From positions 1 to 9,691 of the forward strand of contig JANOHP010000192.1 of NCBI GenBank assembly GCA_031406575.1: a stretch of 9,691 nucleotides of DNA, written 5' to 3'. This stretch comes from Ga0077555 sp031406575 (GTDB lineage Bacteria > Pseudomonadota > Alphaproteobacteria > Rhizobiales > Hyphomicrobiaceae). Positions 4,465 through 9,691 of this stretch are shown piece by piece. The translations under genes were made by a program, and so were the position numbers. The notes beneath the pieces were generated by a model. That model had not been told where the DNA came from. It saw only the letters and a program-made list of their open reading frames with translations, and did not search any database. Position 1 is the stretch's first letter. Each line of letters starts with the position of its first letter.

Positions 4465-6579
4465 CTACCGCAACACGATCAACGCATCGGCCGCGACTGC
4501 GCCTTCGCCTTTGGCGCCGACGAATACCGGGTTGATGTCCATTTCTGCGAGGCGCTCGCCGAGTGCCATTGCCATCCGCGACACATCGACGAGCATCTGC
4601 GCGAGGGCATCTCGATCGGCCGCCGGCTTGCCGCGATAGCCGTCGAAGAGGCGGGCGCCCTTCAGCTCGGCAATCATGTCGTGAGCGGTGGCGAGATCGA
4701 ACGGTGCGATGCGATAGGTTACGTCCTTCAGGATTTCGGTGAGAATGCCGCCGAGCCCGAAGGCAACGGCTGGGCCGAAGCTCGGATCGTTGACGACGCC
4801 GATCAGCGCCTCCAGCCCCGAGGCCATCTCGGACACGAGCACGCCGTCGATCTCGGCGTCGCGTTTGTAGGCGCGGGCATTGGCAATCACTTCGGTAGCG
4901 GCAGCGGTCAAGTCGTTGGCGGCAATGGCGAGCTTTACGCCGCCGGCTTCCGTCTTGTGGGCAATATCGCGCGACACGATCTTGACCGCGAACGGCCCTT
5001 TCAATCCATTGGCAGCGACAGCTGCAGCCGCATCCGCGCCGACGGGCACCACCACTTCTTTGCTGACGGACACCCCGAACGCGGCCAGGACCGACTTGCT
5101 TTCGACTTCCGACAGCGTCACGGCGCCATCGGGCAACGTCAATCCGTTGGCCGATGCGGGCGTGGGCGCCGTGCGCGGCAGCAGTCGTCTGCGATCCTCG
5201 GCGAATTTGGCCAGGGTGGCGGCGGCATGGGCGAGGCGCGCGGGCGTCGGCACGAAGGGAACGCCGGCCTCGGTGAACACCTGCCACGCCGCTTCCGAGC
5301 CCACGCGGCGCGCCGACCAAGCAACGTGCACGGGCTTATCCGTCTTGGCGGCTGCCTCGACGATGGCCTTCGCCGATTTCAGCGCACCTTCGCCGGGCAG
5401 GGACGCCAGCAGCAGCGAGAGCTGATCGATCGCGGGGTCCGCCAGAACGATATCGAGCGTCTTCACGAAGAGCGCGGGATCGTTGAGGACCCCGGCGGTC
5501 GTATCTGCCGGGTTTTCCGCCGACCCGAACGAGGGGATCAGCTTTTTCAACTCGCGGACCGTCTCCTCAGAAAAGTTCGGCAGCGTCAGGCCGTCTTTGA
5601 CTGCCCGATCCGCGAAGACGATGCCAGAACCACCCGAGATCGACAGCGCGCCGATGTTGCGACCCTTGGGCCAGCGCTGCGGCTTCGCGATTTTGGCGAA
5701 GTCGACGATTTCTTCCACGTCGTGGGTTTCGATCAAGCCCGATTGGCGGAACGCTGCCTGCCACAAGTCGTAGTTGCCGGTCATGTTGGCGGTGTGCGAC
5801 GCGGCAGCCTTGGTGCCGGCTTCGGTCTGCGCGCCTTTCCAGATCAACACGGGCTTCGACAACTCGAGCGATTTACGGCCGACATCGAGCATGAGACGCG
5901 CATTGGGCGTGCCCTCGATGTAGGCGAAGGCCAGCGTCGTCCCCGCATCGTCGAGGAACGCATGCAGCAACTCGGGCATCGCCACATTGGTCTCGTTGCC
6001 CGTCGAGACGACGTGGCGGAAGCCGACGCCTTGCGCCTCCGCCAGATTGACCACCGCATAGCCGAAGCCACCCGATTGGAACGCGCACGACACGCTCCCC
6101 TCGGCGAGCTTCGTCTCCGACGCCACGCTGCCGAACACGCACCACATGCGCGATGGCGTCGACAGCGCACCCTGGCAGTTGGGGCCGATGGCGCGCACGC
6201 CGGCTTCGGTGCAGGCTTTGGCCAATTCGGCTTCCAGCGTGCGACCATCGACGCCGCCCTCGCGGAAGCCGGCAGTCAGGATGATCGCGAACGGAATTTT
6301 CGCCGCCCCGCAGTCACGCACGGCGGCCGGAACACCAGCCGCCGGCACGGCAATCACGGCGAGGTCCACGGGTTCGCCAATGGCGACCGCCGTTGGATAG
6401 CAACGCCGGCCATGCAACTCGGGATATCGCGGGTTGACGAGATGGACCGGCCCCTTGAAGCCAGCCCGTTCGAGCGCGGCGATCGGTTGGCCGCTGATGC
6501 GCGTCAGGTCACTGGACGCCCCGATGATGGCGATGGCGCGCGGCGAGAACAGCGTGTCGAAAGGGCTCGAGCCCGGCAT
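4465..6579 (-). CDS. NDP-forming acyl-CoA synthetase (acetate--CoA ligase family), alpha and beta domains fused
   Basis: Members of this superfamily interconvert an acyl-CoA plus ADP (or GDP) and phosphate with the free acid, CoA and nucleoside triphosphate, through a phosphohistidine. The 704-residue chain has the full domain order: CoA-binding Rossmann domain (about 8-140, AIAIIGASSD near the N-terminus, IGPNCQG at 131-137), two succinyl-CoA-ligase-like domains (about 150-295 and 305-450, with FQSGGFG at 168-174 and SISGGSGI at 313-320), and a C-terminal ATP-grasp domain (about 485-704, with AVKIVSRDIAHKTEAGGVKL, GLGGILTEILKDV and EMDINPV). The predicted phosphohistidine is His262 in SHTANMTG; many relatives have Gly after HT where this has Ala. 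No GNAT acetyltransferase domain is fused. The substrate cannot be read from sequence; acetate, branched-chain, aromatic or dicarboxylic acids are all used in the family. GGAGG seven bases before the ATG (6577-6579) fixes the start. Confidence 0.92.
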   Translation of the reverse strand: MPGSSPFDTLFSPRAIAIIGASSDLTRISGQPIAALERAGFKGPVHLVNPRYPELHGRRCYPTAVAIGEPVDLAVIAVPAAGVPAAVRDCGAAKIPFAIILTAGFREGGVDGRTLEAELAKACTEAGVRAIGPNCQGALSTPSRMWCVFGSVASETKLAEGSVSCAFQSGGFGYAVVNLAEAQGVGFRHVVSTGNETNVAMPELLHAFLDDAGTTLAFAYIEGTPNARLMLDVGRKSLELSKPVLIWKGAQTEAGTKAAASHTANMTGNYDLWQAAFRQSGLIETHDVEEIVDFAKIAKPQRWPKGRNIGALSISGGSGIVFADRAVKDGLTLPNFSEETVRELKKLIPSFGSAENPADTTAGVLNDPALFVKTLDIVLADPAIDQLSLLLASLPGEGALKSAKAIVEAAAKTDKPVHVAWSARRVGSEAAWQVFTEAGVPFVPTPARLAHAAATLAKFAEDRRRLLPRTAPTPASANGLTLPDGAVTLSEVESKSVLAAFGVSVSKEVVVPVGADAAAAVAANGLKGPFAVKIVSRDIAHKTEAGGVKLAIAANDLTAAATEVIANARAYKRDAEIDGVLVSEMASGLEALIGVVNDPSFGPAVAFGLGGILTEILKDVTYRIAPFDLATAHDMIAELKGARLFDGYRGKPAADRDALAQMLVDVSRMAMALGERLAEMDINPVFVGAKGEGAVAADALIVLR

Positions 6580-6901
6580 GGCTATGCCTCCGAATACGCG
6601 GGCTCGTTGGGGTGTCTGCGCCTACCGGCACCGTCGAACATCGCGGCCCCCGCATGCGCAGAGTCCAGCTCCGCTTGCGTCGCGAACGATGCTGGACCGC
6701 AGCGCAGGCGTCAAGCGCGCGGCTGATCCGGGTGGGTCAGTTGGAGGTTCTGCGGCGGATGATCATATCGCGGTCGCGAGGTCGGACGCGATCTGCTTAT
6801 ATCGCAGCGGCGGCATCAACGCGCTCATCGCCGACGACACGAGCCGGTTCACCCGGGTTGAGCGTCGAGCACTTCCAGGCCGACATCCGAGGATCCCTAT
6901 T
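6580..6901. other. Divergent control region between the acyl-CoA synthetase and rsgA, 322 bp
   Basis: Both neighbours start here and run outward, so promoters for each are expected. Visible but weak candidates are TTGACG on the minus strand (6709-6714) for the synthetase gene, with no good -10, and a TTATAT hexamer (6797-6802) about 100 bp before rsgA, with no good -35. That hexamer overlaps an inverted repeat GCGAT-N8-ATCGC (6788-6805), which could be an operator. No gene is seen. Confidence 0.4.
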
Positions 6902-7867
6902 GTGACTCTTGCAGCATTTGGATGGACCGAAGGTCAGCAAAGGGAAGCTGCAACGTTTGCGAGCCGAGGTCTTTTTCCGGGCAGAGTTGTCGGGGAACAT
7001 CGCACGCACTATCAGGTCTCGACCGGAGAACGCGAGATCACTGCCGAAGCGAGTGGAGCCCTGCGCAATTCTGCAAAGCAGCGCTCGGACCTTCCCGGCG
7101 TCGGTGACTTCGTCGCCTTGCGAGCGTCCTCAGGCGACGGTCCAGCCACCATCGAGGGCGTGCTGACGCGCTCGAGCGCGCTCATCCGCAAGGCCTCCGG
7201 CGAGCAGCGCCCGCAGGTGTTGGCGTCGAACGTCGACGTTGTCTTCATTGTGATGGGACTCGATGGCGACTTCAATTTGGCTCGCTTGAGGCGCTTTCGT
7301 GAACTGGTGCACGGGAGCGGCGCCAGTCCTGTCATTGTGCTCAACAAGGCCGACGTGTTGCGCGACCCAGTTGACGCAACCAAGCAGGTTGCCGAGGTTG
7401 CTCCTGGCGTACCAATTCACATTATAAGCGCGCGCGAGGGCAGTGGTCTCGAAGACCTGGAGGCGTATTTCCAACCGGATCGCACCGTCGTCCTCGTCGG
7501 CTCCTCTGGCGTTGGTAAATCGACCTTGATCAACCGATGGCTCGGCCGCGCCGCGCAAGAGACCCAAACCGTCCGGGCGCATGACGATCGCGGTCGTCAT
7601 ACGACAACCCATCGTCAACTGTTCATGCGACCGGGCGGCGGTTCAATCATCGATACGCCCGGCGTCAGGGGACTGGAGATCTGGGAGGACGCAGAAACAA
7701 CCGACGACAGTTTCGAGGATATCGATGCCTTGGCGGCCAAATGCAAATTCAGAAACTGTCGACATGACAGCGAACCTGCGTGCGCTGTTCGCGCGGCCGT
7801 CGAGCAAGGTGAACTGGACGCCGGCCGTCTGGCTGATTTCGCCAAATCCAGGCGCGCGCGAAGATAG
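6902..7867 (+). CDS. rsgA: Ribosome small-subunit-dependent GTPase A
   Basis: RsgA (YjeQ) is a cytoplasmic GTPase that binds late 30S ribosome precursors and helps mature the decoding centre. The 321-residue product has the family's circularly permuted GTPase order: OB-like N-terminal domain (about 22-95), G4 NKAD (148-151), G5 SAREG (176-180), G1/P-loop GSSGVGKST (200-208), G2 threonines at 234-236, and G3 DTPGVRG (251-257). A C-terminal zinc-binding domain follows, with Cys281, Cys286, His288 and Cys294. The GTG at 6902 is chosen because GAGGA lies eight bases upstream and the conserved sequence begins there; the frame is open further back without family similarity. The C-terminus ends abruptly (ADFAKSRRARR) where relatives continue with a helix of some 15-30 residues, often beginning KLQ; see the finding on a possible lost base. 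Codon choice looks less strictly GC-ending than in prs. Confidence 0.95.
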   Translation: MTLAAFGWTEGQQREAATFASRGLFPGRVVGEHRTHYQVSTGEREITAEASGALRNSAKQRSDLPGVGDFVALRASSGDGPATIEGVLTRSSALIRKASGEQRPQVLASNVDVVFIVMGLDGDFNLARLRRFRELVHGSGASPVIVLNKADVLRDPVDATKQVAEVAPGVPIHIISAREGSGLEDLEAYFQPDRTVVLVGSSGVGKSTLINRWLGRAAQETQTVRAHDDRGRHTTTHRQLFMRPGGGSIIDTPGVRGLEIWEDAETTDDSFEDIDALAAKCKFRNCRHDSEPACAVRAAVEQGELDAGRLADFAKSRRARR

Positions 7868-7938
7868 TGTGTGTGAGGGGTGAAGCAACGCCGCTGAGAA
7901 CCGGCCACCGTACGCGCAGAGTCTGGCTTTGCGCCCGA

Positions 7939-7960
7939 CGCAATACGCTTCGCTATTGCG
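7939..7960. repeat. REP-like intergenic palindrome CGCAATA-N8-TATTGCG
   Basis: A perfect 7-bp inverted repeat with an 8-base centre (CGCTTCGC), followed by GCCCTACGGG. Sequences of this CGCAATA..TATTGCGCCCTACG type are, as I recall, frequent interspersed intergenic elements in Bradyrhizobium and relatives. It lies between the converging ends of rsgA and qor, the usual setting for such elements. Confidence 0.55.
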
Positions 7961-8013
7961 CCCTACGGGTTGGAGCTCGTCCGTCGTGGCGCTGATCCGA
8001 CAATCACCGCCAC

Positions 8014-8042
8014 AAAAAACCCGCCCCCGAACCGGGAGCGGG
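8014..8042 (-). terminator. Rho-independent terminator of qor
   Basis: Read on the minus strand, CCCGCTCCC (8034-8042) pairs with GGGGGCGGG (8020-8028): nine base pairs with one G-U, around the loop GGTTC, followed at once by six T (8014-8019). It begins about 30 bases past the qor stop codon. The plus strand has no T run after the hairpin, so it serves the minus strand only. Confidence 0.93.
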
Positions 8043-8072
8043 CCTCTCATGTCGTGTTCGACGTCGTCGACC

Positions 8073-9047
8073 TTACGGCAGCAGGACGATCGAGCCCGTC
8101 GTCTTGCGGCCTTCGAGATCTTTGTGGGCCTGTGCGGCGTCCTTCAACGCATACGTGTGGTTGACGTTGATCTTGACGACGCCCTTGGCGATCACGTCCA
8201 TCAGGTCGTTGGCCGTCTCGAGCAGGTCGGCGCGCGTGGAGGTGTAGTTGCCCAGCGACGGACGCGTCATGTAGAGCGAGCCCTTGGCGCCGAGTAGACC
8301 GGTGTTCATGGCATCGATCGGACCCGAGGCGTTGCCGAACGTCACGAACAGGCCGAGTGGCCGGATGCAGTCGAGCGACGCCGGGAACGTGTCCTTGCCG
8401 ATCGAGTCGTACACGACATCGCACAGCTTGCCGCCGGTGATCTCTTTCACGCGCTCGACGAAGTTTTCCTTTTTGTAGTCGATGCAGTGCGTGGCGCCCG
8501 CTTTCAGTGCCAATGCGCACTTCTCGGGGCCGCCGGCCGTGGCAATCATGGTGGCGCCGATGTGCTTGAGCCACTGGCAGGCAATGAGACCGACGCCGCC
8601 GGCTGCGGCGTGCCACAGCAGTGTCGTCTCGGGGCCGACCTTGTAGGTCTTGCGGATCAGGTAGCGCACCGTCATGCCCTGCAACATCATGGCCGCGGCG
8701 GTGTTGTAGTCGATGCTGTCGGGGATTTTCACAGCGCGATCAGCCGGGAGCAGGCGCTCGCTGGAATAACCGCCGGGAGGGCCCGCATAAGCGACGCGAT
8801 CGCCGACTTTCAGGTCCGTCACGCCGGCGCCGACGGCCAGAATCTCGCCTGCGCCTTCCATGCCGGGAATGAACGGGCTCGTCGGCTGCGGATAAAGGCC
8901 CGTGCGCAGATAAACGTCGATGTAGTTCACGCCGATCGCATGTTGCTTCAGCTTGATCTGGCCCTGACCGGGCGCGCCGACTTCGACGGTTTCGTACTGC
9001 AGGGCCTCGGGGCCGCCGACCTTGTGGACTCGTATTGCGTGCGCCAT
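8073..9047 (-). CDS. qor: NADPH:quinone oxidoreductase (zeta-crystallin-type MDR enzyme)
   Basis: The 324-residue protein belongs to the zinc-free quinone oxidoreductase branch of the medium-chain dehydrogenase/reductase family, which reduces quinones with NADPH in the cytoplasm. Seen in sequence: the N-terminal catalytic domain (about 1-125) with GVNYIDVYLRTGLYP (39-53), IPGMEGAGEI (60-69) and VGDRVAY (81-87); the nucleotide-binding motif HAAAGGVGLIACQWLKHIGA (146-165); then AGATHCIDY, VYDSIGKDTF (212-221) and the C-terminal GSLYMTRPSLGNY (256-268) and GRKTTGSIVLLP. These motifs parallel E. coli QorA nearly segment by segment, and no structural-zinc cysteine cluster is present. The ATG at 9045-9047 is chosen for family length and for AGGAG nine bases upstream; the frame extends to 9302 without similarity. 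It is a single-gene unit with its own terminator. The exact quinone or enone substrate is unknown. Confidence 0.95.
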   Translation of the reverse strand: MAHAIRVHKVGGPEALQYETVEVGAPGQGQIKLKQHAIGVNYIDVYLRTGLYPQPTSPFIPGMEGAGEILAVGAGVTDLKVGDRVAYAGPPGGYSSERLLPADRAVKIPDSIDYNTAAAMMLQGMTVRYLIRKTYKVGPETTLLWHAAAGGVGLIACQWLKHIGATMIATAGGPEKCALALKAGATHCIDYKKENFVERVKEITGGKLCDVVYDSIGKDTFPASLDCIRPLGLFVTFGNASGPIDAMNTGLLGAKGSLYMTRPSLGNYTSTRADLLETANDLMDVIAKGVVKINVNHTYALKDAAQAHKDLEGRKTTGSIVLLP

Positions 9048-9091
9048 AACCGAACTCTCCTGGAATGTTGGTGCGGGGTGTGGGCGGACCG

Positions 9092-9112
9092 TTTCGCGAA
9101 CGGCTCGCGAAA
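9092..9112. promoter_or_regulatory. Candidate operator: TTTCGCGA-ACGGC-TCGCGAAA
   Basis: A perfect 8-bp inverted repeat with a 5-base centre, 45-65 bp upstream of the qor start. Each half contains the self-palindromic TCGCGA. It overlaps an alternative hairpin, CCGTT-TCGCG-AACGG (9089-9103), and the two cannot form together. Its position and dyad symmetry suit a repressor or activator dimer site for qor, but no regulator gene lies in the window. Confidence 0.4.
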
Positions 9113-9130
9113 TGCCGAGAATCGTGACAT

Positions 9131-9155
9131 GCAGCGCCCCCCGGCCGAGCGCTGC
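9131..9155. repeat. Inverted repeat GCAGCGC-N11-GCGCTGC
   Basis: Perfect 7-bp arms with an 11-base loop. The same arms, with a GGGA loop, form the hairpin at 903-920. A second repeat, GGCCAT-N11-ATGGCC (9164-9186), follows directly. Confidence 0.5.
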
Positions 9156-9222
9156 CACACGACGGCCATGGCGCGGTTCTATGGCCTCTGCCGGTCGACC
9201 ACAAGAGGCTTGGATGAACCTT

Positions 9223-9352
9223 ATTCCCCGGCTGAAAGATAGAGAACTCCTGAAATCACCGATTTGGCAGCCGTTGTCGCAACATGTGTCATTCACCCCC
9301 AATCAATGGCAAGGTTCTGACTTTGGCCGACCAGTCGTCTCAGCCGGGGAAT
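9223..9352. repeat. Inverted 13-bp pair enclosing 104 bp
   Basis: ATTCCCCGGCTGA (9223-9235) recurs as its exact reverse complement at 9340-9352. The right arm ends just before the purine-rich ribosome binding region of the lipoprotein gene. No target-site duplication is visible outside the arms, so a small transposable element is not supported; paired binding sites or a long-range RNA stem are alternatives. Confidence 0.5.
9264..9292 (+). promoter_or_regulatory. Candidate sigma-70 promoter for the terminal lipoprotein
   Basis: TTGGCA (9264-9269) matches the -35 consensus at five of six positions. After exactly 17 bases TGTCAT (9287-9292) matches the -10 at four of six. Transcription would start near 9299, giving a leader of about 70 bases before the ATG at 9372. 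It lies inside the 13-bp inverted pair. Confidence 0.35.
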
Positions 9353-9371
9353 GGGGAAGAGCGGCCCACGT

Positions 9372-9691
9372 ATGAACGGAATTGCAATGGATCGGCCGCT
9401 CGCTCGCGCGCACTCAATCGCGCAACATTTGGCGGATGCTGGTGGTCTGGTGGTCGCCCTCCTCTTGGTCGGCTGCTCCAGCCCCCTGATCGACAAGCCT
9501 CTAACCCCCCAACACGGGCTGGGGTGTGTCGACGACAGCCAGCGCTGTATCGACCAACGGGCGGCCAGAGTGCTGGATAAGGCCGGTGCCGAGGTCTCCG
9601 ACCTCGGATACGACATCCCCGATTTCCTCCTTCGCCAGTACACGGCGCAGAAGCGTGATGCGGACAACTCCTTCCGCGTGTACGGACTGGC
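9372..9691 (+). CDS. Putative lipoprotein, 5' part only (runs off the window)
   Basis: An open frame of 106 codons continues past the window end. The N-terminus holds a lipoprotein signal: a basic N-region (MDRPLARAHSIAQHL from residue 6), a hydrophobic core GGLVVALLLVG, and lipobox LVGC with Cys35 as the lipidation site, followed by Ser-Ser, which fits outer-membrane sorting. Two more cysteines (52 and 59) flank the segment VDDSQR, and a mixed hydrophilic stretch follows, ending in SFRVYGL. GGGGAAGAG (9353-9361) lies ten bases before the ATG at 9372; an in-frame ATG at 9387 (residue 6) would give a more typical signal-peptide length and is an equally fair start. I do not recognise the family. 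It is transcribed away from qor. Confidence 0.72.
   Translation, partial: MNGIAMDRPLARAHSIAQHLADAGGLVVALLLVGCSSPLIDKPLTPQHGLGCVDDSQRCIDQRAARVLDKAGAEVSDLGYDIPDFLLRQYTAQKRDADNSFRVYGL

Larger units (their letters stand above)
9048..9371. other. Divergent control region between qor and the terminal lipoprotein, 324 bp
   Basis: No gene is seen. The half nearest qor holds three perfect inverted repeats in succession (9092-9112, 9131-9155, 9164-9186). The half nearest the lipoprotein contains a 13-bp inverted pair 104 bp apart (9223-9235 and 9340-9352) and a candidate promoter. Each is listed separately. Confidence 0.6.

Noticed and set aside
4010..5320. A 436-codon minus-strand frame overlapping the ends of both prs and the acyl-CoA synthetase gene
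   Set aside because: Arg-rich composition and no motifs; it is a shadow of two well-supported genes.
4681..6726. A 681-codon open frame on the plus strand, antisense to the acyl-CoA synthetase gene
   Set aside because: Its sequence is rich in Arg, His, Gly and Asp with no recognisable domain, as expected from the antisense frame of a GC-rich gene. The opposite strand has complete family motifs and a GGAGG ribosome binding site.
6434..6901. N-terminal extension of RsgA from the ATG at 6434
   Set aside because: It overlaps the start of the divergent acyl-CoA synthetase gene, has no RsgA similarity, and GTG 6902 has its own ribosome binding site.
9223..9352. Miniature transposable element
   Set aside because: Although the ends are a perfect 13-bp inverted pair, no flanking target-site duplication is visible and the ends match no transposon family I recognise. 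It is kept only as an unexplained repeat.

Overview
The window reads as ordinary chromosome of a high-GC alphaproteobacterium, most likely in the Hyphomicrobiales (Bradyrhizobium / Rhodopseudomonas / Pseudolabrys / Hyphomicrobium side). This is inferred from the protein families (DUF3309, alphaproteobacterial-type PrsA, a Rhizobiales-type two-domain lipoprotein), the high GC content, and palindrome-rich intergenic DNA of the kind seen in that order. No phage, insertion sequence, CRISPR array, toxin-antitoxin or defence module is visible.

Layout, left to right. (1) 35-635: two tiny membrane proteins, divergently transcribed: a DUF3309 peptide (minus) and a GlsB/YeaQ/YmgE-family stress-associated membrane protein (plus). 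(2) 642-715: tRNA-Cys(GCA) on the minus strand, with CCA encoded. (3) 716-1220: a 505-bp stretch without a credible gene, holding a run of perfect stem-loops and a 46-47 bp imperfect direct repeat. (4) 1221-1667: a small secreted protein of unknown function (minus). (5) 2067-3140: a lipoprotein made of two copies of one domain (plus); its GTG start lies inside a perfect 14-bp palindrome. (6) 3509-4450: prs, ribose-phosphate pyrophosphokinase (plus). (7) 4465-6579: a single-chain NDP-forming acyl-CoA synthetase (minus), convergent with prs across only 14 bp. (8) 6902-7867: rsgA, the circularly permuted ribosome-assembly GTPase (plus, GTG start), with an abrupt C-terminus that may reflect a lost base. 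(9) 7939-8042: a REP-like palindrome, then a strong Rho-independent terminator serving the minus strand. (10) 8073-9047: qor, NADPH:quinone oxidoreductase (minus). (11) 9048-9371: a divergent control region with several perfect inverted repeats. (12) 9372-end: the 5' part of a second lipoprotein (plus), cut by the window edge.

The genes do not form one operon or pathway. Most are single transcription units: prs supplies PRPP for nucleotide, His and Trp synthesis; tRNA-Cys and RsgA belong to translation and ribosome maturation; the acyl-CoA synthetase and Qor are metabolic or redox enzymes; the rest are envelope proteins. I found no convincing new biological system. The observations most worth checking are the stem-loop/repeat block at 903-1164, the internal domain duplication in the 2067-3140 lipoprotein, the odd 3' end of rsgA, and the inverted repeats between qor and the terminal lipoprotein.
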